From Paramuribaculum sp. (GTDB lineage: Bacteria; Bacteroidota; Bacteroidia; Bacteroidales; Muribaculaceae), in NCBI GenBank assembly GCA_009775605.1, contig VSPV01000021.1:1-26515 (forward strand): DNA of 26,515 bases, in the 5' to 3' direction. Of the stretch, positions 9,004 through 15,845 are shown piece after piece. Each line of letters begins with the position of its first letter. The first letter of the stretch is position 1. The notes under the pieces are model-generated. The model did not search any database. It was not told the DNA's origin and saw only the letters and a list, made by a program, of their open reading frames with translations. Position numbers and translations under genes: made by a program.

Positions 9004-9703
9004 TATAAAAGGAATAATTTTTGACTACGGCGGCACTATCGACAGCCGCGGCGTGCACTGGAGCGAGATAATCTGGGACGGATATCAGGCCTGCTCCGTG
9101 CCTGTGGACAAAGCCACATTCCGCGAGGCCTACGTCTACGCCGAGCGTGAGCTTGCACGCACACGCCACATTCTGCCTCACCACAACTTCCACGACCTCC
9201 TGCTCATAAAAATGCGGATAGAGTTGCAATGGCTGGCCGACAATGGAAAACTCGGCCCGGACGCAGCGGCCGTCTACGCCCAAGGGGTGGCCGACTACTG
9301 CTACGACGCCGCGCGCAACTCCATAGCCGACGCGCGCCCCACGCTCGACGCCCTCCATGAGCGTTACCCCATGGTGCTCGTAAGCAACTTCTACGGCAAT
9401 GTGGAGGCCGTGCTCGAAGACTTCGGGCTGCGCCATTACTTCAGGAGCATAATAGAAAGCGCCGTTGTTGGCGTGCGCAAGCCCGACCCGGCCATCTTTG
9501 CCTTAGGGGTGGAGGCGCTGGGCCTCAGGCCTGAAGAAGTGCTCGTGATAGGCGACAGCTATAAGAAAGACATTCTCCCGGCGCGGTCGCTGGGATGCCG
9601 CACGGCATGGCTCAAAGGTAAAGGCTGGACAGCCGACGAAGACCTTGTGGAAGATTCCGCGGCAATCTCGACGCTCTCTGAAGTGTTTGACATAGCGTTA
9701 TGA
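8990..9703 (+). CDS. HAD-superfamily protein with altered catalytic motif I
   Basis: This 237-residue HAD subfamily IA-like protein overlaps the phosphatidyltransferase gene by 14 bases. Motif I is FDYGGTID: the nucleophile Asp12 is present, but the second Asp that normally serves as general acid/base is Gly14. Motif II is VLVSNF (S132), motif III the Lys in RKPDP (K164), and motif IV IGDSYKKD (D189, D194). An alpha-helical cap occupies about residues 20-110. Loss of the second Asp is unusual for a phosphatase. It may use another acid, act slowly, or have a binding or non-hydrolytic role. Its position suggests a part in inositol-phosphate or lipid-phosphate turnover, for example dephosphorylating inositol phosphate, but this is not shown by the motif. 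Confidence 0.82.
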   Translation: MENTDIKGIIFDYGGTIDSRGVHWSEIIWDGYQACSVPVDKATFREAYVYAERELARTRHILPHHNFHDLLLIKMRIELQWLADNGKLGPDAAAVYAQGVADYCYDAARNSIADARPTLDALHERYPMVLVSNFYGNVEAVLEDFGLRHYFRSIIESAVVGVRKPDPAIFALGVEALGLRPEEVLVIGDSYKKDILPARSLGCRTAWLKGKGWTADEDLVEDSAAISTLSEVFDIAL

Positions 9704-9935
9704 TATTTTAACAATCATACCGCATAAAATTCGGAATTTAAGTTATAATTAACTAAAATGGCTTACTTTTATCATTATTTAGTAAAAATAAGATTTTATT
9801 AAAATAAAACTATTTTGCAATTGATAAAAATGGCCGTACATTTACACCCGCTTTATAATACGGAAGCTTGCTCCCTCTGTTTCCGGTAAGCCCAAAAAAG
9901 ATAGAACAATCAGTAACACAATTCTTTAACAAATC
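9704..9935 (+). promoter_or_regulatory. AT-rich promoter and 5' leader of myo-inositol-phosphate synthase
   Basis: This 232-base gene-free stretch is markedly AT-rich. It contains a Bacteroidota-type promoter candidate on the + strand: TTTG at 9814-9817, a 19-base spacer, then TACATTTA at 9837-9844 (five of six fixed positions of TAnnTTTG). Transcription would begin near 9851 and leave a leader of about 85 bases. The leader holds a short CGGAA/TTCCG stem near 9860-9885. There is no Shine-Dalgarno sequence before the ATG. The upstream AT tracts (9770-9810) could act as an UP-like element. The promoter would separate MIPS expression from the upstream operon. Confidence 0.55.
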
Positions 9936-11243
9936 ATGAAGAAAACAAACGTAAAGCCGGCCGAAGGTAAACTCGGTGTCCTCGTGGTAGGACTTGGAGC
10001 AGTTAGCTCCACATTCATGACCGGCGTGCTCATGACCCGCAAAGGCCTTGCAAAACCCGTTGGCTCGATGACTCAGTATGACAAAATCCGTGTAGGAAAA
10101 GGAGCTGACAAAAAATATCTGAAATACAACGAAATCGTGCCCATCGCCGACCTCAACGACATCGTGTTCGGAGCATGGGACGTATATCCCCAGAACGCCT
10201 ACGAAAGCGCTATCAACTGCGAGGTGCTCAAGGAAAAAGACATCAACCCCGTAAAGGACGAACTCGAGAAGATCGTTCCCATGAAGGCCGCTTTCGACCA
10301 CAACTATGCAAAACGTCTTGACGGTGACAACGTGAAGACCGTAAAGGACCGCTGGGACATGACCGAGCAGATCCGCGAGGATATCCGCAACTTCAAGAAA
10401 GAAAACGGTGTTGACCGCGTAGTAGTGCTCTGGGCAGCTTCTACCGAGGTTTACGTTCCCGTTGACGAAAAGGTACACGGCTCGCTCGCAGCCCTCGAGG
10501 CAGCTATGAAAGCCGACGACAAGGAGCACATCGCACCCTCCATGTGCTACGCTTACGCAGCTCTTACCGAAGGCGCTCCCTTCATCATGGGCGCTCCCAA
10601 CACCACCGTTGACATCCCCGCAATGTGGGAGCTCAGCGAGAAGACCGGCATGCCCATCGCAGGCAAGGACTTCAAGACCGGCCAGACCCTGGTGAAATCA
10701 GGTTTCGCCCCCATCATCGGCACCCGTTGCCTCGGCCTCTCCGGATGGTTCTCAACCAACATCCTCGGCAACCGCGACGGCCTTGTGCTTGACGAGCCCG
10801 CTAACTTCCGCACAAAAGAGGTTTCCAAGCTCTCCACACTCGAGTCGATTCTCGTTCCCGAAGAGCAGCCCGACCTCTACACCGACTACTACCACAAAGT
10901 ACGTATCAACTACTATCCTCCGCGCAATGACAACAAGGAAGGATGGGACAACATCGATATCTTCGGCTGGATGGGCTATCCCATGCAGATCAAGATCAAC
11001 TTCCTCTGCCGCGACTCTATCCTGGCAGCTCCCCTCTGCCTCGACCTCGTGCTTCTGAGCGACCTCGCCGCACGCGCCGGCCGCCACGGCATCCAGCGCT
11101 TCCTGAGCTTCTTCCTCAAGAGCCCGATGCACGACTACACCAAGGGTGAAGTTCCCGTCAACCACCTCTTCCAGCAGTACGTTATGCTCAAGAACGCTCT
11201 GCGCGAGATGGGTGGCTACGAAGCCGACGAGGAAATCGACTGA
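9936..11243 (+). CDS. myo-inositol-phosphate synthase (inositol-3-phosphate synthase)
   Basis: This NAD-dependent enzyme converts glucose-6-phosphate to myo-inositol 3-phosphate (EC 5.5.1.4). The 435-residue protein has the NAD-binding GLGAVSST (19-26), AAST (167-170), the active-site motif GKDFKTGQT (243-251), STNILGNRDG (273-282), and KINFLCRDSILAAPLCLDL near the C-terminal active-site lysines. Length and motif order fit the bacterial and eukaryotic MIPS family. Unlike its neighbours, it uses ATC for almost every isoleucine (one ATT and no ATA found) and many GCT/GTT/GAC codons. This pattern suggests strong expression rather than foreign origin. It has its own promoter and ends in a strong hairpin terminator. 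Its product should feed the upstream nucleotidyltransferase and phosphatidyltransferase. Confidence 0.96.
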   Translation: MKKTNVKPAEGKLGVLVVGLGAVSSTFMTGVLMTRKGLAKPVGSMTQYDKIRVGKGADKKYLKYNEIVPIADLNDIVFGAWDVYPQNAYESAINCEVLKEKDINPVKDELEKIVPMKAAFDHNYAKRLDGDNVKTVKDRWDMTEQIREDIRNFKKENGVDRVVVLWAASTEVYVPVDEKVHGSLAALEAAMKADDKEHIAPSMCYAYAALTEGAPFIMGAPNTTVDIPAMWELSEKTGMPIAGKDFKTGQTLVKSGFAPIIGTRCLGLSGWFSTNILGNRDGLVLDEPANFRTKEVSKLSTLESILVPEEQPDLYTDYYHKVRINYYPPRNDNKEGWDNIDIFGWMGYPMQIKINFLCRDSILAAPLCLDLVLLSDLAARAGRHGIQRFLSFFLKSPMHDYTKGEVPVNHLFQQYVMLKNALREMGGYEADEEID

Positions 11244-11296
11244 TAAAACCCATCAAAGGGCAACATCATAACCTCCCTTTCAACTAAATTCAACTC

Positions 11297-11330
11297 AAGG
11301 AGGCTGCACCATCCGGCGCAGCCTCCTTTG
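11297..11330 (+). terminator. intrinsic terminator after myo-inositol-phosphate synthase
   Basis: A perfect 11-bp stem has the 5' arm AAGGAGGCTGC at 11297-11307 and the 3' arm GCAGCCTCCTT at 11318-11328, with a 10-base loop, followed by a short T-rich stretch. It lies 54 bases after the MIPS stop, and the next gene is on the opposite strand. It is the end of the + strand unit. Confidence 0.8.
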
Positions 11331-11365
11331 TCATTTCAAAACCTTGCGTAAAAGGAAGCAAGAAT

Positions 11366-11400
11366 CTCCCTACGGAGCACCGGAGGTGCGATGTAGGGAG
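11366..11400. repeat. two-tier hairpin palindrome
   Basis: The outer arms CTCCCTAC (11366-11373) and GTAGGGAG (11393-11400) are perfect reverse complements. They enclose a second perfect stem, GCACC (11377-11381) and GGTGC (11385-11389), with 3-base spacers on each side and a 3-base loop. It looks like a REP-type dispersed palindrome between the converging MIPS and O-methyltransferase genes. No coding potential is evident. Confidence 0.6.
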
Positions 11401-11433
11401 TAGGGATATTGAGATTATGTGAAACAGCAAAGG

Positions 11434-11505
11434 GTAGGGCTGCTCCATGGAGCAGCCGGCCACAATGCATTGACTATAAGCGGCTGCACGAGCGTGCAGC
11501 CCTAC
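11434..11505. repeat. compound palindromic element with nested inverted repeats
   Basis: The outer inverted repeats are GTAGGGCTGC (11434-11443) and GCAGCCCTAC (11496-11505). Inside are a 20-base perfect palindrome at 11438-11457, centred on CCATGG, and a 9-bp stem with 2-base loop at 11482-11501 (GGCTGCACG/CGTGCAGCC). The three can pair in alternative ways. The symmetrical layout, without a gene, suggests a small non-autonomous or REP/BIME-like repeat. The rest of the 325-base gap (11244-11568) holds only the terminator and the preceding hairpin. Confidence 0.6.
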
Positions 11506-11568
11506 AAATTGGGGGTAGAATCTTGTGGGGCATGTGAAGAGGCTGCGGTGGCCGGGGCGTGGAGACGA

Positions 11569-12192
11569 TCAGAGCTTGCGGAGGAGGGTGAGGCCGTCGC
11601 GGATGGGGATTATGGCGGTTTCTACGCGGGGGTCGCGGGCCACGGCGTCGTTGAAGCGCTCTATGCCGAGGGTCTGGGGGTCGTGGGAACCGGTGGCGAC
11701 TTTGCCGTCCCAGAGGGTGTTGTCGGCGAGGATGAATCCGCCCTGGCGCACGAGCGGCAGAACCATATCGAAATATTCGGTGTACTGGCGTTTGTTGGCG
11801 TCGATATATACCATATCCCACCCACCCAGAAGAGAGGGCACTACGGCCAGCGCATCGCCTATATGGAGCGTGATGCGGGCTCCCGGAGCAGTGGCGAATA
11901 GCTCGCGGAGCGAGTCGGCCTGTTCGTCGTCAATCTCCACGGTATGTACCTCGCCGCTCTGGTCCATTCCCTCGGCGATGCACATGGCCGAATAGCCGGA
12001 GAAGGTACCGAGCTCGAGCACACGGGTGGGGGCGATCATGGCCGTAAGCATCTTCAGAAGGCGTCCCTGGACGTGACCGGCACACATGCGGGGATAGAGG
12101 CGGTGAAGCCAGGTGTCGCGATAGAGCTTCTGTAGATGGGGCGGCTCGGCCGAGATATGCGATTCTATATAGTCTGTCAGATCAGTCTGCAT
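11569..12192 (-). CDS. SAM-dependent O-methyltransferase (COMT/YrrM-like)
   Basis: This is a 207-residue class I methyltransferase of the small O-methyltransferase family. The SAM motif I is VLELGTFSGYSAMCIAEG, the acidic residue after strand 2 is in VHTVEIDDEQ, and the metal/catalytic region is DMVYIDANKRQYTEY followed by ILADNTLWDGKV, as in catechol O-methyltransferase-like enzymes. Family members include tRNA 5-hydroxyuridine methyltransferase TrmR and small-molecule O-methyltransferases, so the substrate is uncertain. It is the last gene of the minus-strand operon. Its ATG overlaps the end of the pyruvate-kinase-like gene by 16 bases, which favours translational coupling. Confidence 0.88.
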   Translation of the reverse strand: MQTDLTDYIESHISAEPPHLQKLYRDTWLHRLYPRMCAGHVQGRLLKMLTAMIAPTRVLELGTFSGYSAMCIAEGMDQSGEVHTVEIDDEQADSLRELFATAPGARITLHIGDALAVVPSLLGGWDMVYIDANKRQYTEYFDMVLPLVRQGGFILADNTLWDGKVATGSHDPQTLGIERFNDAVARDPRVETAIIPIRDGLTLLRKL

Positions 12193-13196
12193 GAAAGATT
12201 GGCGTTAACTGTCGCAGCGATTGTGCGACGCATTATGTCGATACATTCGCCCGGGTATTCACCACGGGCAGTCTCGCCGGTAAGCAGCAACCAGGAAGCC
12301 CCTTCCATCACGCCGAGAGCAATGTCGGAAAGCTCGGCGCGGGTGGGCGAGGGGTTCTGCATCATGGACTGCAGGATGTGAGTGGCCACGATCGAGGGCT
12401 TTCCGACGGCGTGGCACAGCGAAAGCGCCTGCAGCTGCACGGCGGGAATGTCGGCGGGGTCAATCTGGGCGCCGAGGTCGCCGCGGGCCACAAGCAGACC
12501 GTCAGAAACCTCAAGAATGCTGCGGATGTTCCCCACGCCCTCACGGCATTCAATCTTGGCGTAAAGCCTTACGGAACTTCCGGCTATGACCTCTCTCACG
12601 GCAAGCACATCGGCCGCGGAGCGCACAAATGAATGCGCCACAATGTCGGCTCCGGCCTCTACGGCGGCACGCAGACTCAGGAGGTCGCGCGGAGATACGG
12701 CAGGAAGCGGTGGAATCTCGGTGCCGGGAATATTGAGCGTCTTGCGCGAGTCAAGGTTTCCGGCCTTCACCACACGGGCCTTAACGCCGTCAGCGTCAAC
12801 CGCATCGGCCACAAGCTCTATCTCGCCGTCGTCGAGCAGTATGCGGCATCCGGCCGAAGCATAACGCTCAAGCCCGTCAACCATCACGCAGACGCATTCC
12901 GAGGTGGTAGGCTCCGAGCCTGAACGAAGCAGCACACAGTGGCCTTCAGGCATATATATGGGCGCGGACGCGGCGATATCGGTGGTGCGTATCTCCGGAC
13001 CCTTGGTGTCGATAAGGATGGTAATGGAAGGGGAGACGGAGCGTATAAGAGCTATCATCTCGCGCATGGTCTGCGGAGAGACGTGGGCGGAGTTGATACG
13101 CACTCCTTCCATACCCAGCGAGTGCAGACGCTCCACAAACTCACGGGTGCAACGGTCGTCGGCCACGGTGGCCATTATGCGTGTGGGAGTGCTCAT
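12177..13196 (-). CDS. pyruvate kinase homologue lacking the C-terminal regulatory domain
   Basis: The 339-residue product starts at the ATG that overlaps the aroQ stop as ATGA; an upstream in-frame start would run through aroQ. Core PK motifs are present: R33-x-N35, DTKGPEIRT (63-71), LLDDGEIELV, SRKTLNIPG, AHSFVR, KIECREGVGN (K214, E216), VARGDLG (D240), ATHILQSM (T272), NPSPTRAE and GETARGEYP. The protein ends about 15 residues after this, so the C-terminal domain that binds effectors in ordinary enzymes of about 470-480 residues is absent. The N-terminal IVCTIGP is replaced by RIMATVADDRC, and the usual R-x-N-x-S reads R-x-N-S-A. It may be an unregulated or repurposed pyruvate kinase. Both its length and its conserved catalytic residues argue against recent decay. 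Confidence 0.82.
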   Translation of the reverse strand: MSTPTRIMATVADDRCTREFVERLHSLGMEGVRINSAHVSPQTMREMIALIRSVSPSITILIDTKGPEIRTTDIAASAPIYMPEGHCVLLRSGSEPTTSECVCVMVDGLERYASAGCRILLDDGEIELVADAVDADGVKARVVKAGNLDSRKTLNIPGTEIPPLPAVSPRDLLSLRAAVEAGADIVAHSFVRSAADVLAVREVIAGSSVRLYAKIECREGVGNIRSILEVSDGLLVARGDLGAQIDPADIPAVQLQALSLCHAVGKPSIVATHILQSMMQNPSPTRAELSDIALGVMEGASWLLLTGETARGEYPGECIDIMRRTIAATVNANLSCRLI

Positions 13197-13624
13197 AATT
13201 TCAGGGAGGCTTCTATGGCCAGGCGGTAGCTGTCGAGGCCGAAACCGGCTATCGACCCGCGGCACACCGGGGCAATCATTGACGTATGGCGCACGGCCTC
13301 GCGCGCGGCTATATTGGAAATATGCACCTCGATCACAGGAACGTTTATCGAGGCTATGGCATCGGCGATGGCAAGCGATGTGTGGGTATAGGCACCGGCG
13401 TTGAGCACGATTGCACGCGGGGGCAGGGCAGACAGAGCCTCGGCGTGGAGGCGGTCAATGATAAAGCCCTCCACGTTTGACTGATAATAGTCAATCGTAA
13501 CGTCGGGATAAGCCTCGCGCAGTGATGCCAGACACGATTCCATGGTAAGGCTGCCGTAGACATCGGGCTGGCGCGTGCCGAGCAGATTGAGGTTGGGGCC
13601 GTTTATAATAAGAATTCTTTCCAT
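13193..13624 (-). CDS. aroQ: type II 3-dehydroquinate dehydratase
   Basis: AroQ dehydrates 3-dehydroquinate to 3-dehydroshikimate in the shikimate pathway. The 143 residues match the type II family length. Motifs present are INGPNLNLLGTRQPDVYG (8-24, catalytic Tyr23 and flexible-loop Arg18), LNAGAYTHTS (N75, H81), EVHISN (H101) and the downstream Arg108. The gene lies in the minus-strand operon. It starts one base after the stop of the small membrane protein gene and overlaps the pyruvate-kinase-like gene by four bases. The adjacency of aroQ, a pyruvate kinase and an O-methyltransferase is, to my knowledge, common in Bacteroidales. PEP is a shared metabolite of PK and the shikimate pathway, which may explain the pairing. 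Confidence 0.96.
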   Translation of the reverse strand: MERILIINGPNLNLLGTRQPDVYGSLTMESCLASLREAYPDVTIDYYQSNVEGFIIDRLHAEALSALPPRAIVLNAGAYTHTSLAIADAIASINVPVIEVHISNIAAREAVRHTSMIAPVCRGSIAGFGLDSYRLAIEASLKL

Positions 13625-13625
13625 A

Positions 13626-13916
13626 TCAGAACAGTTGTGTGGGTTGAGCCGTCAGCACCAGATACCATATGGCAGCATGGGTGAGCAGCATGAGGGCGAG
13701 AATGATCCATGCAAGAGTGCGGCGCTCGGGATAGGACTGCCATGCGATCCAGGCTGCGGCTATAACGTAGAGCGGGTAAATCATCACCCAGGTGCGGGCA
13801 TCGGTGTGGGGCGGACAGCTGTCGAGCAGCAGCGGCGTCTGAAACACCGGCAGGGCGAAGAGAATCACCAGAACAGTGTACCACACGGGCACTTCGGAGG
13901 GGCGGAAGGCACTCAT
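13626..13916 (-). CDS. small three-helix membrane protein, unknown function
   Basis: This 96-residue protein has three predicted membrane segments at about residues 12-31, 43-59 and 67-89, with a short polar loop (SCPPHTDARTW) after the first. No family is recognised. The ATG overlaps the stop of the epimerase gene as ATGA, and its stop ends one base before the aroQ start. This tight nesting within an operon is good evidence that it is a real gene. A longer overlapping reading frame in another phase (13603-13989) lacks this fit. The role is unknown; a membrane partner of the epimerase is possible. Confidence 0.72.
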   Translation of the reverse strand: MSAFRPSEVPVWYTVLVILFALPVFQTPLLLDSCPPHTDARTWVMIYPLYVIAAAWIAWQSYPERRTLAWIILALMLLTHAAIWYLVLTAQPTQLF

Positions 13917-14989
13917 CGGTTTTCTCCTTTCTTCTTTTTATTCGCAGCAATCGCGGCCTTGCGGGCTGCCTCGGCCTTGCGGTAGGCATCCACAGTCACC
14001 TCTATACCTTTTTCGAGCGAGAAGATGGGATGGAAGCCGAAATCCGCCACGGAATCGGCTATGGTGCAGGCCCAATTGCGCTGGCGCATTATCTTGTACT
14101 TATCGGTGTTGAGCGTGGAAGGCTGCATTTTGGCTATGCCGTATTTCTCGGCCACAAGCGAGGCAATGTAAGTGGCCCACAGAGGCAGACGCACCGGAAT
14201 CACGAACCGCCGACCGAGCGCACGCGCCACTATACGGCGGAACTCGCTCTGGGTGTAGGCGCGGCCTTCGGAAATAATGTAGATGCGGTGTACGGTGTGC
14301 TTCGAATCAAGAGCCTCGAATATGGCGGCGGCAAGATCCTCCACGTAGATGAATGTGAGCATCTGCTTGCGGAAACCGACACCGAAATCCCAGTGACGGT
14401 CGATGCTCTTGATCATCATCAGATAATCCTGCTCGTGGGGACCGTAGACACCCGTAGGGCGGAAAATGGTCCACGGCACGTCGGGACACGTCTGCAGAAA
14501 TGTCTCAGCCTTAATCTTCGACAGACCGTAGCGCGTGTTGGGGCGGGGGACAGCCTTGGTATCAATCGGAGTATAATTTTTCTCATCGCCGGGACCGACA
14601 GCACTGAGGCTGCTCATATACAGGAACTTCGAAGGCATCATATCGGCCTTGCGCACAGCCTCCACAAACGAGCGGAGATAGCTGAAATTGATGCGGTTGA
14701 AGTCAGCGAAATTAGTGCATTTGGTGGCACCGAGATTATACACCATATAATCCCAGCGTGAGCCTTCGGGTAGGGCGGAGGCGAGGGCTGAAGCCATGGC
14801 GTCGGTGGAATCGTAGTCAAGAATCAGAAACTTGATACGGGGGTCGGTAAGAAACTTCCGCGATGTGGAAGCGCGCACGCCGGCCCACACCTCGAATCCG
14901 CGTCTGAGGCCTTCGGCCACTATAAAGCCGCCTATAAAGCCACCGGCACCGACCACGAGCACCTTCTTTGCAGCTTGTGATGTGTCCAT
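13913..14989 (-). CDS. NAD(P)-dependent epimerase/dehydratase (extended SDR)
   Basis: This 358-residue extended short-chain dehydrogenase has an N-terminal VLVVGAGGFIGGFI (about 10-23), the cofactor glycine motif GxxGxxG. It also has YMSSLSAVGP with the catalytic Ser region, RYGLSKIKAE with the Y-x3-K pair, and FRPTGVYGP. The C-terminus is rich in Lys and Ala. The substrate may be a nucleotide sugar, sterol-like compound or other keto compound; the sequence alone does not decide. It is the first gene of the minus-strand operon that runs through aroQ to the O-methyltransferase. It is divergent from trmB across a 64-base promoter region. Confidence 0.88.
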   Translation of the reverse strand: MDTSQAAKKVLVVGAGGFIGGFIVAEGLRRGFEVWAGVRASTSRKFLTDPRIKFLILDYDSTDAMASALASALPEGSRWDYMVYNLGATKCTNFADFNRINFSYLRSFVEAVRKADMMPSKFLYMSSLSAVGPGDEKNYTPIDTKAVPRPNTRYGLSKIKAETFLQTCPDVPWTIFRPTGVYGPHEQDYLMMIKSIDRHWDFGVGFRKQMLTFIYVEDLAAAIFEALDSKHTVHRIYIISEGRAYTQSEFRRIVARALGRRFVIPVRLPLWATYIASLVAEKYGIAKMQPSTLNTDKYKIMRQRNWACTIADSVADFGFHPIFSLEKGIEVTVDAYRKAEAARKAAIAANKKKKGENR

Positions 14990-15005
14990 AAAGTGATATT
15001 TTTGA

Positions 15006-15013
15006 CAAAAGTA
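15006..15013 (-). promoter_or_regulatory. Bacteroidota -7 box for the epimerase-aroQ operon
   Basis: Read on the minus strand this is TACTTTTG, an exact TAnnTTTG match, 17 bases before the epimerase ATG at 14989. The -33 region near 15033-15036 is TTCT on the minus strand, only a partial fit to TTTG. Transcription would start very close to the coding start. Confidence 0.45.
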
Positions 15014-15014
15014 T

Positions 15015-15022
15015 TAAATTTG
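15015..15022 (+). promoter_or_regulatory. Bacteroidota -7 box for trmB-mrp
   Basis: TAAATTTG is an exact match to TAnnTTTG, 31 bases before the trmB ATG. A TTTG lies at 15001-15004, but its 10-base spacing is too short for the usual -33 element. The box is one base from the divergent minus-strand -7 box. Confidence 0.45.
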
Positions 15023-15053
15023 CATAAGAAACAGAAACAGAAACACAACACCC

Positions 15054-15839
15054 ATGGGAAAAAACAAGCTAAGGAAATTCAGCGAGATGGAACAGCTGCC
15101 ATTCGTATTCCAGTATCCTTTCGCCCGGCTCAAAGCCGAAGGGGGATTCCCGCTGCGCGGGCGCTGGCATTCCGACTTTTTCCACAACGACAATCCGATA
15201 GTGCTCGAACTGGGCTGCGGCAAGGGAGAATACACCGTGGGGCTCGCCCAGGCCCATCCGGAGCGCAACTACATAGGAATAGACATAAAGGGAGCGAGAA
15301 TGTGGACCGGCGCCACGCGCGCCCGCGACCTCGGGCTCACCAACGTGGCTTTCCTGCGCACCGACATAGAACTTCTGCCGGAATTCTTCGCTGAAGGGGA
15401 AGTGGCCGAAATATGGATCACATTCCCCGACCCGCAGATGAAAAAGACGCGCAAGCGCCTCACTTCGGTGCGTTTCATGGAGTTGTACCGCCGCGTGCTT
15501 GAACCGGGAGGCATAATCAACCTCAAGACCGACAGCCCGTTCCTCTACACTTACACCTCGATAATGGCCGACCACAACTCTCTGCCGGTGGAAGTGCGGA
15601 CCGACGACCTCTACCACAGCGGCGCAGAGAACGAGATACTGCGCATACGCACCTTCTACGAGCAGCAGTGGCTCGACCGCGGACTCACCATCAAATACAT
15701 CTCCTTCCGCCTTCCGGCCGAAGGAAACCTCGAGGAACCGGAGGTGGAGATAGAACACGACACCTACCGGAGTTTCTCGCGCGGTGAACTTCAGATGCCC
15801 CAGATTTGTAATCCTAAAGTAACACCAAAAAAATCCTGA
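15054..15839 (+). CDS. trmB: tRNA (guanine-N7-)-methyltransferase TrmB
   Basis: TrmB methylates N7 of G46 in the tRNA variable loop using SAM. The 261-residue protein has SAM motif I ELGCGKGEYT (52-61) and GIDIKGARMW (75-84). It also has the TrmB signature ITFPDPQMKKTRKRLT (122-137), which includes the catalytic Asp and RNA-binding basic residues, and a C-terminal LKTDSPFLY. About 50 residues precede motif I, as in Bacteroidota homologues. The C-terminal tail (from about 230) is a less conserved extension. The mrp gene begins 6 bases after its stop. The pair forms a short + strand operon divergent from the epimerase-aroQ operon. Confidence 0.95.
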   Translation: MGKNKLRKFSEMEQLPFVFQYPFARLKAEGGFPLRGRWHSDFFHNDNPIVLELGCGKGEYTVGLAQAHPERNYIGIDIKGARMWTGATRARDLGLTNVAFLRTDIELLPEFFAEGEVAEIWITFPDPQMKKTRKRLTSVRFMELYRRVLEPGGIINLKTDSPFLYTYTSIMADHNSLPVEVRTDDLYHSGAENEILRIRTFYEQQWLDRGLTIKYISFRLPAEGNLEEPEVEIEHDTYRSFSRGELQMPQICNPKVTPKKS

Positions 15840-15845
15840 AAATAT

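Noticed and set aside
11419..11901. 160-residue plus-strand frame starting in the palindrome region
   Set aside because: It runs through the palindromic element and antisense to the O-methyltransferase and has no domain.
13603..13989. 128-residue minus-strand frame overlapping the 96-residue membrane gene
   Set aside because: Its frame is less hydrophobic-patterned and it overlaps both the epimerase and aroQ genes heavily, while the 96-residue frame fits the gene junctions exactly.
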